Below the pieces are notes generated by a model that searched no databases, was not told the DNA's origin, and saw only the letters and a program-made list of their open reading frames with translations. A DNA stretch of 64,000 nucleotides from Rhizomys pruinosus (Eukaryota > Chordata > Mammalia > Rodentia > Spalacidae), in contig VZQC01011955.1 of the NCBI GenBank assembly GCA_009823505.1, positions 2,689,118-2,753,117 of the forward strand, read 5' to 3'. Positions 22,336 to 33,109 of this stretch are shown piece after piece. Within the stretch, counting starts at the first letter, position 1. Each line of letters starts with the position of its first letter. A program made the position numbers and the translations under genes.

Positions 22336-22653
22336 AACAAACAAAAACACCCTTAAGCCATTCTGCCTAAAACTCACCAAGGACTAGTTCTATTTTACAC
22401 CCAAAGAAATAAAAATCAATTTCTTATTGCCTCTCTGAGGAAAGAGAGAGAATTCTAATGCTAACACCAAAAGAGTTTAGGGTTCTATGCTAAATACATT
22501 CTGGACACGCTGCATGCTCCGTCCACCCTGGGGGATATGGGTTATGGCGCATGTCTTTTTCTGCCTTCAGCATTTCCAAACTTGTGTCACCCACCACTTA
22601 GTGTCCTCATGGAACTGGTGTTTTAAGGACTATGGACACAGACTAGGTCCTGC

Positions 22654-22832
22654 TTGTTTTTTGTTTTTTGTTTTTTTTTTTTTTTTTGGTCTTTTTGAGA
22701 CAGGGTCTCCCTGTAGCCCCAGCTGGCCTGGAACTCACTCTGTAGACCAGGCTGGCCTTGAACTCACAAAGATCCGCCTGCCTCTGCCTCCCAAAATGCT
22801 AGGATTATAGGCATGCGCCACCACGCCCGGCT
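22654..22832 (-). mobile_element. B1 SINE inserted next to a MIR
   Basis: T-run then ggtctttttgagacagggtc through accacgcccggc. Perfect 8-bp target duplication ggtcctgc at 22646-22653 and 22833-22840. Confidence 0.95.
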
Positions 22833-22840
22833 GGTCCTGC

Positions 22841-22935
22841 ATTTTACAGATGGGAAAAGGAGGCTGGGGAGGGGCGTAACCTTCCCAGGGTCACAGTGAG
22901 GCGGTGGTGGAGCCGGATGTCTGAGCTTGGTCTTC
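22841..22935 (+). mobile_element. MIR SINE
   Basis: attttacagatgggaaaaggaggctggg, aaccttcccagggtcacag and ggagccggatgtctgagc give the MIR core and 3' end in order. Confidence 0.75.
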
Positions 22936-24440
22936 TGCCTCATGACTCCATTTTTCTCAGTCAAGGGGTCTTTTCTGAGCCTCCTCTTTCCCCTGAGAGG
23001 AAACTACAGACTAGAAAGCAGAGAGCCCTGTGTCTGACTGAGGTCGAGGGTGGGCCTTTGTCTGCAGCCTGGTTTGAATTTCAGCTCTCTCTTGGGTCCT
23101 CACAGCCTGGAGCACTGACATCTTTGTGGACTTTCTCTCAAGGGAAACGTTCTGAGGGCCTGAGAGGAGAATCACGATGGAGACCTCAACAGAACCTGTC
23201 CAGAAGAGGCAGCCAGGGGGTAGGCCTGACTCTCAGGGACTCTTAAAGTTCTAGTGCCCCAGTTCATATCCTAAGGGAGACCCATGAGCCACCCCTAGGA
23301 GAACAGACATCCGGTAACCCCCACTCCCAGAATAGCAGTGCTTTGATGGCTGTGACCACCAAATTGTCCTCCAGGACACTACAAGGATGGCAGGAACTCT
23401 ACAACGAGGACGGTAAGTTGCTCTCTGTCATTTGTTTAAAATCAAGTGATGGGCTTCACACCACCCCCCAACTGCCTGGAAGTCTAGCTTCTGCTAGATG
23501 GAGATCTCTCAACCACTTCCCCACAGCCCCATCCACCAGGACTCCTGCAGGCCACATTTTCTCAAACACACTCTGTGAGCCTTTCTTGGACTTCCGGAGG
23601 CCAGGAGTGTTCTTTGGCTTATTGCTAAAGATGCAGAAATCTTACGATCATTTGCTTAGAAGTTAAAGAATGCTGAGGGTTGCTAAGAAGTTGAAAGTAA
23701 GTGGTCTGAGGTTTTCCTACTGAAGAAGAAGAAGAAAAAAATAAAAACAAAAACGAAACGACTGTCTCTTTCCCTTGCTTCTAATGATGTGGTAATTGTG
23801 CACACTACTGTGTGTGGGTAGAGGCCAGGAACAAAAATAGTTCCTTTGATAAGAAATAGCAGTGGCTTGAGCAGGGTCCTCATCTAGTCTCAGGACAGCA
23901 GGCTGAGCCCTGCTTTCCTTACAGAGAAATGGAGCCCTTGGAGCCTGTGAGCCTGGGCCCAGGAAGACACTTGCAGCAGCCTGGGCGCCCAGCTGGGTGA
24001 CAGACGCCTGTGCTGACTTTCGGAAGAATGACTCTGTGTCCAGGCTCGGTGGGAGAGAATGCCAGGATGCACCACCAGTGTCTGCCATGGGCATGGGAAG
24101 GGAGTTGCCAGGGCACAGTTGGAGTTGGAGAATTTGCAGTTCCCAGACAAGGCCTAGTTCTTGCCTTAGCTCCTTCACACACTGTGTGACGGGCGATAGG
24201 AAGCCATTATGTCACTCCTGGGAGCCTGAGGTTCCTCATCTGTAAGAGATGGGGGGAGTCCCCTGAACTCCTTCTGTGCTAAAAGAAAGAGCAGAATCGT
24301 CACAAGTAGCTCTGATATTCTGATCTCCATAAGCTGCTGTGGGCACACACCCATGTGACACCCGGCACCCCACTTCTCAGCAGCTCACCTTCCTCTCTAA
24401 TGGCTTTGGCTCCGATCCCCTAAATTGGGAAATGTTCGAC
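22936..24440. other. Single-copy looking intergenic DNA
   Basis: No gene recognised. Open frames of 80-150 codons on both strands show no family resemblance and no splice context. A weak MIR-like tract lies at about 24170-24270. Confidence 0.5.
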
Positions 24441-24448
24441 TGCAGATT

Positions 24449-24505
24449 GTTTACATTGTGTATTCAGAGTAGGAAGTGGTGTTTGAGGAGTGTTGCCATG
24501 GAAAC
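24449..24505. promoter_or_regulatory. Candidate forkhead and RFX-type motifs
   Basis: A TGTTTAC forkhead core (24449-24455) lies about 37 bp from gttgccatggaaac (24492-24505), one mismatch from the palindromic RFX X-box. Motif-level evidence only. Confidence 0.2.
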
Positions 24506-24660
24506 AGTGAAGTGAGGAGGCAGCTAACTATGAAGAGAAATAATCCAATATTAACACATACAAGCTACGCTCTTGGGCTGTTGTAAATGAAATATCACAT
24601 TACTGGGCAGATGGCCACTGTCCAATGTGCCTGGCTTCTTCTTAAAAAATAGGAAGATGG

Positions 24661-24757
24661 GGCTGGAGAGATGGCTCAGTGGTTAAGAGTGCCGACTGCT
24701 CTTGTAGAGGACCCAGGTTCGATTCCCAGCACCCACATGGTGGCTAAGAACCATCTT
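24661..24757 (+). mobile_element. 5' part of a B2 SINE fused to a B1
   Basis: A clean B2 head from ggggctggagagatggctca through the B-box to ggctaagaaccatcttta, where it stops abruptly. The B2 3' half and A-tail are absent and a B1 begins at the next base. Confidence 0.9.
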
Positions 24758-24883
24758 TAAGCCGGGTGTGGTGGCACACACTTTTAATCCTAGCACTCGG
24801 AGGCAGAGGCAGATCTTTGTGGCCAGCCTGGTCTACAGAGTGAGTTCCAGGCTAGCTGGGGCTATAGGGAGACCCTGTCTAAA

Positions 24884-24884
<1 letters not shown>
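24758..24884 (+). mobile_element. B1 SINE fused to a truncated B2
   Basis: Starts at its true 5' end (agccgggtgtggtggcacac) and runs to gaccctgtctaaaaag. A small internal deletion removes part of ctttgtgagttcaaggccag. Its A-tail has become the (GAAA)n that follows. Confidence 0.92.
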
Positions 24885-24959
<75 letters not shown>

Positions 24960-24963
24960 AGAA
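24884..24963 (+). repeat. (GAAA)n microsatellite at a B1 A-tail
   Basis: About 20 uninterrupted gaaa units immediately after the B1 body. Confidence 0.95.
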
Positions 24964-25650
24964 ACTACTTTGCATGTCTAGCTGTTTAAACCAGAGTGCA
25001 CTTGGGCTGTTGGCGACAAGGCCCCTCTCAGCTGTAAAAGTTGAGACCTCTAGACTAATGGTCAGGGCCAGAGATCCCAGGGTCTGCTGCCCCTACCTGT
25101 CCCAGTTCCCAGTGGGAAAGTGACTGTTGGACAATATGCTATGTTACTATAAGGCAAATTTGTGGAAGCCAGGGTCTGTTGTTGCACAAGAATGTGGATG
25201 GCTTAAACGGGAATCACACCGTCTGCAATGTCAGAGTCTGGTTCCTAGGAAATTGAAGCTCCCTCATGGTTGATGAACTGCACACCCTTCCCAGTTAACC
25301 AAATGCCCCATGCCATTCTCCACAGACACACTTGCAGCTGAAGTTTTTGCACCTTAGAAACCCTCAATACTCACTTATAAAGTGACCTTGATTGTATGTG
25401 ACGATGTGAGCCTTTTGTAGTACGCTCTTTGCATGTGGGTGTGTTTTCATGAGGCCCTCCAGTGGGTTGCAGATTGCCAAGAATCATGACTAGCAAAGCC
25501 AGGTTAGTAGGTGTGCCTGCTCTATAGCTCCATCCTCCCCTCCTGGTTACCCAGTATGCCAAATACTGAACCGGCTCTCCAGGCCTGTAGGACAGCTGCA
25601 TTAGTGTTGTCTGGAGAATTTGGGGGTGGGGCCTTCCACCTTTGGGTTTT
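24964..25650. other. Single-copy looking intergenic DNA
   Basis: Nothing recognised. Confidence 0.5.
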
Positions 25651-25654
25651 GTTT

Positions 25655-25886
25655 TTAAAATACTATATTGATTATTTTTATTTTATGAGTATGAAGGCAC
25701 TACCTGCCTGTGTGTAAGTACACCTATGTCGTGCAATGTCCGAGGAGGTCAGAAGAGGGTGTTGGCTTCCCCCAGCAGTGGGGTTGTACATGGTTGTTAA
25801 CCACTATGTGGGTGCTGCAGATGGAACCCGTGTCCTCTACAAGAGCCCCCCAGTGCTCTTAACCACTGAGTCATCTCTCCAGCCCC
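25655..25886 (-). mobile_element. B2-family SINE, older copy
   Basis: Antisense B2 ending cactgagtcatctctccagcccc. Shows gtcgtgcaatgtccgaggaggtcagaagagg but lacks the internal duplication. Confidence 0.9.
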
Positions 25887-26266
25887 ACCCTCCAGCTTTA
25901 TAAATTCTAATCCAGAAGGTCAAGGAAGAAGCAGATTTCTGTGGAATCCATGTGTGCTTGAGGGGTCCCAGAGAAGAAGTATGAGTCCCCTCTGTGTCCC
26001 TCTACCATAATGTCATACTGGACTTTGGGGTGACTGGGAACTCAATGCCTTCATATCTCCATCAGTATGTTGAGGGTGAGATATCTGCTCAGGATGTCAC
26101 CAGACCAATGGCCACAGACACCTAGTTCAGCTCCTGGCAGTCCCTGACACTGTTCATTTGGAAGCATTGTAAGCCAAAGGACACCAAGTAGACAGGAAGG
26201 CATTTATTGTTATGCCTGATAACTATATATCCACTCCATATTTTTTTCTTTTATTTGTATCAAATG
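25887..26266. other. Single-copy looking intergenic DNA
   Basis: Nothing recognised. Confidence 0.5.
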
Positions 26267-26280
26267 CTTCATAGTTTTTT

Positions 26281-26515
26281 TAATTTTATTTATTTTTTTA
26301 TGTGTATGAGTGTACTGTCTGCATGTAGGCTTGTGCACCCGTGTCGTGCAATGCTGCGGAGGTCAGAAGAGGGTCTCAGATTCCCCTGGAACTGGAGTTC
26401 TCCTGGAATTGGAGTTACAGACGGTTCTCAGCCGCCATGTGGGTGCTGGGGATCGAACCCAGGTCCTCTGCAAGAGCAGTCGGTGCTCTTAACCACTAGG
26501 CTATCTCTCCAGCCC
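26281..26515 (-). mobile_element. B2-family SINE, young copy
   Basis: Antisense full element with the internal duplication. Perfect 14-bp target duplication cttcatagtttttt at 26267-26280 and 26516-26529. Confidence 0.95.
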
Positions 26516-26644
26516 CTTCATAGTTTTTTAAGATTTCTTTTTTAATTGGATATAGTTTGGAGTGAAAAGCAACCAAAGTTAAAATCCAAGTTCTACTATT
26601 AGCTGTGTCTCCTGGCTCTCTGAGCAGAAACTCATGACCTTTCA

Positions 26645-26866
26645 AATATTTATTTACTTTTATTTTTATGTGCATGAGTGTTTTACCTGCATGTATATGC
26701 ATGTACTATATGTGTGCAATGTCCACAGAGGCCATAAGAAGGCATCAGCTATCCTGGAACTAGAGTTACAAATGATTGTTTACTGACCTGTGGGTGTTGG
26801 GAGCCAGACTTCAGTCCTCTGCAAGAACGGACAGAGCTGTTAACCACTGAGCCATCTCTCCAGCTC
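26645..26866 (-). mobile_element. B2-family SINE, older copy
   Basis: Antisense, ending gttaaccactgagccatctctccagct. Diverged in the body. Confidence 0.88.
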
Positions 26867-26869
26867 TTC

Positions 26870-28073
26870 TTGCCTTTTTAAATGGAAATAATAATCCTTA
26901 CCTCACAGGGACTTTTGTAAAGGATGAAAAACAAATTTACCTTACAATCTTTTTGCAAGGAATTCAGACATAACTGTATAAATACAGTTGGTAAATGGAT
27001 AAAAGTGAGAAAAAGTCTACAGTGTGCCTGGCCCAATGCCCCAGGCACAGGGAGCGGTAAGTGACAGCTTCTGGTCCTGGTCCTGATAGGTCCTTCTGGC
27101 AAAGCCGGCGTGGTGGCTTACGGCCAGATGGACATCAGACACCCTAGAAGGAAAGAACAGAGACTAACAGCTGAAGTCCTGCTGGGTGGCAAGGGAAGTG
27201 GCAGGTCCCCTTCTCAAGTGTGGGGTGGTCAGCAGCCTGAGTCTAAGAGGAGATTCCCAGCAGGCGAGCGGAGCCCAGCTTTAGAGAGCTGAAGGCCCTA
27301 TCTGGAGTTCCAGGCCTATCTTGATTCCTGGGCCCAAGAATGCAGACAGCTGCACTGTTGGCAGTAGGAGCCAGGGTACAGCTCACCCTTCTCCATGCCA
27401 ACTGTAGGCCAAGGCTCAGGAATCCCTCAGAGGTGCTTCTGTGTACCAGGGCAGAGATCCAGTCCTAACTGCCCTTGCCTCCTGCCCATGAACTTGTGCA
27501 ACCCCTCAATGGGGCAGATAGTTGGTAGTTCTGCTACTTGGCGGTGGTGGGTCGGACCCAGCCCTAAGTCTCCTTGGGGAGTAAGGCGGGACACTCCTGC
27601 CTGCAGTTATATGCAGATCTGGCCTGCACTTCTAGCATCTGGTCCTTAAAAACCACTTCTCCAATTACTTCCCTGGGATACAAACTTTGTACAATTTCTG
27701 AGGGTCTGTGTCTTATAGAACTTAGATGTCTGTTCCCATTCGACCACTGGCCCTTGATGACTGTCATTCTGTCTCTGTCCAGTCTCCCAGGGGACCTATC
27801 ATGGGTGCTGCATTGCCACTTCCTGCCTCCAGTCAGAGCCACTCCAAAGTGGCAGGGAGTGTCTGGGGTTCGGTCCTTTTCTTCAGGGAGGTCTCTTTGT
27901 TTGTCTACCTTCTTGCAGCAACCTCCAAGCTCAGTGAACCAATGCTGTGTCCAGGGGTGGTCCAACCCCTTTGTGACCTAGACATGTCTGGTTTAAGTCA
28001 ATTTTCCAACATCTCAGCTAGAGGCCATCTGGGCACCAGACAGCATTGGTTCACATCATGAACAAGTGTTGGT
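26870..28073. other. Single-copy looking intergenic DNA
   Basis: Open frames of 110-135 codons on both strands between 27564 and 28061 overlap one another and show no recognisable protein motif. I do not call a gene. Confidence 0.5.
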
Positions 28074-28090
28074 CTTAGTCTCCTTTCTTT

Positions 28091-28251
28091 TCTTTTCTTT
28101 TTTCTTTTTTGGTCTCTCAAGACAGGGTCTCCTGTTAGCCCCAGCTGTCCTGGAACTGACTTTGTAGACCAGGCTGGCCTTGAACTCACAAAGATCCGCC
28201 TGCCTCTGCCTCCTGAGTGCTAAGATTAAAGGCATGCACCACCACGCCCGG
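28091..28251 (-). mobile_element. B1 SINE
   Basis: T/C-rich start then ggtctctcaagacagggtctcc through accacgcccgg. Target duplication cttagtctcctttctt at 28074-28089 and 28252-28267. Confidence 0.93.
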
Positions 28252-28261
28252 CTTAGTCTCC

Positions 28262-28517
28262 TTTCTTTCCTATCACCAAATACCTCAGACTGGTTAATTT
28301 ATGAAGAATAGAAGTTTATTTGCCTCATGGTTCCAGAGGCTGGGAAGTTCACATGCACAGTGCTGGCCTCTGGTGACAGCCCCCTGGTAGCCTCTGAGCA
28401 CAGGAGAACACGTCATAGGATGAGACAGCAAATGTGCCAGCTCGGTCTCTCTTCTTGTTCCTGTGAAACCCCTAATGGCATGTCCACCGTCATGACATCT
28501 AATCCTAATTACCTTCT
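28262..28517 (-). mobile_element. MaLR-type LTR fragment (MST/THE/MLT1-like)
   Basis: The plus strand reads accaaatacctcagactggttaatttatgaaga, gaagtttatttgcctcatggttccagaggctgggaag, then a tail of cctaatggcatgtcc, the antisense order of MaLR LTRs. Confidence 0.7.
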
Positions 28518-28920
28518 GTCTTCGTTTGCTTTCTGTTCCTGAGAGAAATACCATGACCAAAAGTAACTTGGGGAGGAAAGGGTTTATTTTAGCGAAAGGT
28601 CCATCATCAAGGGAAGCTGAGGCTGGTGCTCAAGGGAGCAGCTTGAAGCAGAAACCAATGGAGGCACGCTGCTGACTGTCTTGCACTCTCTGCTTGCTCA
28701 GCTGGCTCCCCCTATACAGCCCAGGCCCACCTGCCCAGGGATGGCACTGCCCTCAGTGAGCTGGTTCCCTCTACATCAATCAGCAACTAAAGAAGTACTT
28801 CACAGACACGGTCATAGACCTGTAGGCCAATCTGATGTGGGAAATTCTTCAGGTGAGACTCACTCTTCCCAAGTGACTCTGGGTTTGTGTCAAGTTGACA
28901 AATGAACCTATGACAACCTA
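28518..28920 (-). mobile_element. Rodent LTR copy, same broad family as the solo LTRs
   Basis: The plus strand reads tgtcttcgtttgctttctg, ccatgaccaaaagtaacttggggaggaaagggttta, then gtgtcaagttgacaaatgaacctatgaca. It shares the gaggagg-gtttat block and the caagttgac block with the LTRs at 35179 and 45794, but is more diverged and no target duplication is clear. Confidence 0.65.
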
Positions 28921-29033
28921 CTACCTCCAACCAGTAATATACAAGTTGTGGGTTAAATTTCCAACACATCAAGCCACAGTGACTTGCTGTTTCAGAACTC
29001 AGGTTCCTAAGAAGGGAGACTGGTGATTATCTC

Positions 29034-29063
29034 ATTCATTCATTCATTCATTCATTCATTTGT
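29034..29063. repeat. (CATT)n microsatellite
   Basis: Seven to eight cattcatt units, at the tail of an antisense SINE. Confidence 0.95.
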
Positions 29064-29234
29064 TCATTATTTGCAGGATGGGGTCATGTGAATGCCACAG
29101 TGGACGTGCGAGTTCAGAGGACAACCTGTGGGAGTTGGTTCTCTCCTTGCACCATGTCAGTTCCAGGGACTGAACTCAAGTCTATCAGGCTTGGTGGCAA
29201 GTGCCTTTACCTGCTGAGCCATCTTGCCAGCCCA
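29064..29234 (-). mobile_element. B3-type tRNA-derived SINE
   Basis: The plus strand reads agaggacaacctgtgggagttggttctctccttgcacc, then ggcaagtgcctttacctgctgagccatcttgccagccc, the complement of the B3 head and body. Confidence 0.85.
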
Positions 29235-29244
29235 AGTGAGGGCT

Positions 29245-29600
29245 AACCTTGTCAGCTTGATTTTTATTGAAAAGGGCCTAGATGAGTAAGCACAGTTCCA
29301 CTTCCTCTGTGAAGGGATTTTTAGAGCTTATTGACATGTGAGACAACTGAGGGGGAACCCCTGGCCTGAATGTGGGTAGCACTGCTTGGGGCAGAGAAGG
29401 ACTAAAAAGAGAAAATGAGTGAAAACAAGCTCGCTCCCCCCCCTTCCTCTGCTTCCTGGTCACCATGATGTGAGCTGCTCTGTACCCTCCATGTCCTCCC
29501 CACTGTGATAAATTGAAACCCTGAGCCAAAAGTAGCCTTTCCTCCTTCTCTTGACCCTCGCAGGCGTTTAGGCACAACAGTGAACACCTGACTAACAGAA
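29245..29600 (+). mobile_element. Rodent LTR-like repeat copy
   Basis: Contains accttgtcagcttgatttttattg, ggaacccctggcctgaatgtgggtagcac, ccttcctctgcttcctggtcacc and ccaaaagtagcctttcctcc near the 3' end. This order parallels the element at 38180-39295. Confidence 0.6.
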
Positions 29601-29770
29601 AGGACAAGTGTAAATGAAAACACGGAAAGAGCAGTCACTGCAGGGCTGGTGTGACCTCAGTGCTGTCAGACCCTGGTCTTCCAGGCAGTTACTAACGGGA
29701 GACTTTGATATAGAGAAAAGCACAAGCCCGGCTGAGAGAACTGGGCTCCATAAAGGCAAAAAAGAAAACA

Positions 29771-29905
29771 CAGCCAAGCGTGGTGGCGTGAGCCTTTAAT
29801 CCCAGCCGTGGGAGGCAAAGACAGGAGGGTCCTTGAGAGATCAAGGTCAACCTGGGCAATGTTCCAGGCAGGCTACGACTAATGAGATCCTGTCAAAAAA
29901 ACAAA
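29771..29905 (+). mobile_element. B1 SINE, diverged
   Basis: cagccaagcgtggtggcgtgagcctttaatcccagc followed by an eroded body and an aaaacaaatataaa tail. Confidence 0.8.
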
Positions 29906-29947
29906 TATAAAAATGTGTAAAAAAAAAAAAGTGTAAAGAAAAAGATT

Positions 29948-30185
29948 TGGGCTGGAGAGATGGCCTAGCGGTTAAGAGCGCCGACTGCTCTTGCAGAGGA
30001 CCCGGGTTCGATCCCCAGCACCCACATGGCGGCTGAGAACCGTCTGTAACTCCAATTCCAGGAGAACTCCAGTTCCAGGGGAATCCGACACCCTCTTCTG
30101 ACCTCTGCGGCATTGCACGACACGGGTGCATAAACCTACATGCAGACAGTACATTCATACACATAAATAAAGAAATTAAAAAAAA
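29948..30185 (+). mobile_element. B2-family SINE, young CpG-rich copy
   Basis: gggctggagagatggcctagcggtt head, intact B-box gggttcgatcccc, internal duplication, and an A-rich tail. Nearly identical to the copies at 14759 and 55193. Confidence 0.95.
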
Positions 30186-30189
30186 TAAA

Positions 30190-30647
30190 AATAAATAAAA
30201 CACAGAAGGGATCTCAATGATTATCGTGAAGTCCCCCTGCCTGAGACCCAGGACATAGGTGTGGTTCTGTGGAGTCCTCATGCTAAAGGCTATATTTGCC
30301 ATGAAGAAGGTTAATCTGCTGGAATGAAGACACCCCAAAATATGCTGGTCCGAAGAACAGTCAGGTTGCCAGATAAAGTACAGGACAGTAGATCACATTT
30401 CTGATAAATATTTTGGTTACATATGTCCCATGTGGTGCTTAAATGATTCATTACTTTCAACTGGGCATTCTTCATATCGCTTTGCTAAATCTAGCAGTCC
30501 AAAGACACAGGTTTGTTACTCTCTTATTTGAGAGGCTGGTTGGTGAGCAGCTCTACTCCACAATGTCATTCAGAAATCCACTTTCATCTTCCTGCTCCCC
30601 CCAGCCCTGGAGACAGGAGCTCTCAACACAAAGGATCGGAAGAAACA
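30190..30647. other. Single-copy looking intergenic DNA
   Basis: No gene or repeat recognised. Confidence 0.5.
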
Positions 30648-30790
30648 GCAACAGCAGCATCACTGGGAAACTCGTGAGAGACGCAGTTCTTAGGACCAGA
30701 TCCAGAAACCTGACAGTAGGCCCAGGAACTGGCATCTTAACAAGCCCTTTGGGTGATTTTGATTAGCCCGAAGTTTGAGAACTGCTGTCC
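30648..30790 (+). mobile_element. MER20 hAT-Charlie element
   Basis: A well-preserved order: cagcagcatcactgggaaact, cagttcttaggaccagat, gcccaggaactggcatcttaacaagccctttgggtgattttgat, aagtttgagaactgctg. MER20 copies are known in some genomes as regulatory elements. Nothing here shows this one is active. Confidence 0.8.
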
Positions 30791-30999
30791 TCAGGGGTTG
30801 CCCTCCACAGCTTGATTGAAGTTGGGCCTCTTCCATTTCCTCCGTTCCAGCTGCGGGAAGGGAACCGAGAAAAGGTGAGCCGCCCAGACCAGCAAGAGGC
30901 TCACGTTCCACTGGGAGCAGGTTGCATGGCTATGCCTGCCGTCAGGTGGGACATGCCATCTCCAGTGAGCTAGCCACAGCTGTATAAAAAAGGGAGGTA

Positions 31000-31158
31000 T
31001 GGGCTGGGGAGGGACTCGTGGTAGAGCCATGGGTTTGACCCCCAGCATCACATAAAAAATATTGCAACATATGCCTACAATCCTAGCATGCAGGAGGTAG
31101 AGGCAGGACGATCTGAAGTTTAGAGGCCAGTCTGATATGTATGAGACTGTCTCAAGTT
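31000..31158 (+). mobile_element. B4 SINE (ID head plus B1-like body)
   Basis: gggctggggagggactcgtggtagagcc then tttgacccccagcatcac, followed by a B1-like body (ctacaatcctagcatgcaggaggtagaggcagg). Confidence 0.75.
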
Positions 31159-31169
31159 GGGGGAAAAGG

Positions 31170-31318
31170 GTTGGGTGTGGTGGCGCATGCCTTTAATCCC
31201 AGCACTTGGGAGGCAGAGGCAGGCGGATCTTGGAATTCAAGGCCAGCCTGGTCTACATAGTGAGCTCCAGGCCAGCTGGGACTAAAGGGAGACCCTGTCT
31301 CAAAAAGACCAAAAAAAT
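31170..31318 (+). mobile_element. B1 SINE
   Basis: ttgggtgtggtggcgcatgcctttaatcccagcac through gaccctgtctcaaaaagacc. It is followed by the purine repeat. Confidence 0.93.
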
Positions 31319-31329
31319 AAGGGGGGGAA

Positions 31330-31676
31330 CAGAAGGAGGAAGAAGAGGAAGAGGAGGAGGAAGAGAATGAGAAAGAAGAGGAAGAAGAGGAGAAAGAAGA
31401 GGAAGAGGAACAGGAAGAAGAGGAGGAGGAAGAAGAGGAGGAGGAAGAGGAGAAAAAGGAGGAGGAAGAGAAGGAAGAAGAGGATGAAGAGGAGGAGGAA
31501 GAGGAGGAGGAAGAAGAAGAGGAGGGAGGAAGAGGAAGTGGAAGAAGAGGAAGAGGAAAAAGAGGAGAAAGGAGGAAGAGGAGGACGAAGAGGAAAAGGA
31601 AGAGGAGGTGGAAAAAGAGGAGGAAGAGAAAGAAGGGGAAGAAGAGGAGGAGGAAGAGGAGGAGGAAGAGGAGGCA
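31330..31676 (+). repeat. Long purine-rich (GGA/GAA)n repeat
   Basis: About 350 bp of nearly pure G/A next to a B1 A-tail. Accounts for the long K/R/E-rich and S/P/L-rich open frames on the two strands. Confidence 0.97.
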
Positions 31677-31684
31677 TGCTTCCC

Positions 31685-32080
31685 ACCACTGAGACACAAA
31701 CATCTAAGGACTTATTGGGCTCACAGTTTCAGAAGTCTCAGTGGTTAGCTGGCTCCCATTGCTCTGTGTCTGAAGTAAGCGAGAACATCCTTGGCAGGAG
31801 CATATGGCAGAGGAGGTTGCTTACTTCATGGCAGCCAGCAAGCAGAGGGTGAAGGATCAGAGACGAGATATCTCCTTCAAGGACATGTCCCCACATCTTC
31901 CAGGTAGGGCACACCACACTGAGTTCTACTGTCCCTTCAGCTGTGAGTCCATGTGTGGGTTGGATTAATCCATCAGGGAAGTAAGAGTCCTCATGATCCA
32001 ATCGCTTCCCCAAAGCCCATCAGCTGGTGACCAACCCCTCAGCACATGGAGGGATATTCTTGATCCAATTACAGCAGAAG
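31685..32080 (-). mobile_element. MaLR-like LTR fragment
   Basis: The plus strand reads ctaaggacttattgggctcacagtttcagaagtc, ggttgcttacttcatggcagccagcaagcag, and gtcctcatgatccaatcgcttcccc, a familiar rodent LTR order in antisense. Confidence 0.6.
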
Positions 32081-32545
32081 GAGAGAGCTCATTTAGGTAG
32101 AGCACAAGGAACTTCTGCTGACCTCTGGTCACCCCAGCAATGAAGCATGGGATGTTAAAGCAGCTCAGCCAGAAGATCCCTAAAGAAAGCAAGTGCATGG
32201 CCTGAGGGGCTTGCCAAGGCCGTAGTGTCTTCTCTGCCCTTCTTAGCAGCCCCCCAGCACTGCCAGGACCCCATCATGGAGTCCCCACAGTAACCCCTTC
32301 ACTCTATCATTTAGGATTTTCTTGATTTCCTATTCTCTGTATGCCATTATTCAAAGAGAAAGAAATGAAATAAATTACACAGGCCCTGGAAGCATCTGAA
32401 GCACAGATTTCAGTCCAAGCTAATAATGGCAGCAATTCTATTCTGATTCTCAGACCAGAGGTAGCATATCATGCTAAGTTCTCACGGTCCCATACTAAGT
32501 AGAATATTAACCATTTAAAACACACTTCAAAGAGAACAACACTGC
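32080..32545. other. Single-copy looking intergenic DNA
   Basis: Nothing recognised beyond a faint MIR-like stretch. Confidence 0.5.
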
Positions 32546-32546
32546 G

Positions 32547-32795
32547 GCCTGGAGAGATGGCTCAGTGGTTAAGAGCACTTGCTGCTCTTGCAAAGGACCC
32601 GGGTTCTATTTCCAGGACCTGGGTTTGATTTCCAGGACCCACATGGCAGCTAACAACCATCTATAACTCCAGTTCCAGATCTGACAGCCTCTTCTGACTT
32701 CCTTGGGTATTGCACAATACAGGTGCATTTACACACATGCAGGCAATACACTCATAGGCATAAAATAAAAATAATAAATAATAAATTCTCTTTTA
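32547..32795 (+). mobile_element. B2-family SINE with duplicated B-box
   Basis: Head gcctggagagatggctcagtgg; then the B-box region appears twice in tandem (gggttctatttccaggacct and gggtttgatttccaggaccc, 32599-32642) before the usual acatggcagctaacaacc body. Confidence 0.93.
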
Positions 32796-33109
32796 AAGAG
32801 AGAGCAACAGTGATAGTTGGGGAATTGGCTGGTTTGAAAAGCAAGACCTCAGAGGTGAATCATCTTCACACAGAAAAAAGATCGTTATAGAAAAGAGCTT
32901 GACTTCTTCTATGCAGCCAGAACCAGGCAGAAGTAGGAACACTGGGAACAAGATACAGGTGCCATGACACTAGGGAGAACTGACTTAGTGTTTAGCCAAC
33001 AGTGCAGTGGAGTGGCTGCCTTGTGGGAAGTAAGTCCTCCTTGCTCAGATTCCTAGCAGATGTCAGGTGACTGTCTGGGATATTGTAGAAGAGATGACTC
33101 AGACTACTG

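Noticed and set aside
27564..28061. Overlapping 111-135 codon frames on both strands
   Set aside because: No recognisable motif, no splice or promoter context, and strong overlap between strands; expected by chance in GC-moderate DNA.
31152..31852. Long Ser/Pro/Leu-rich and Lys/Arg/Glu-rich frames
   Set aside because: They are read-through of the purine/pyrimidine repeat at 31330-31676.
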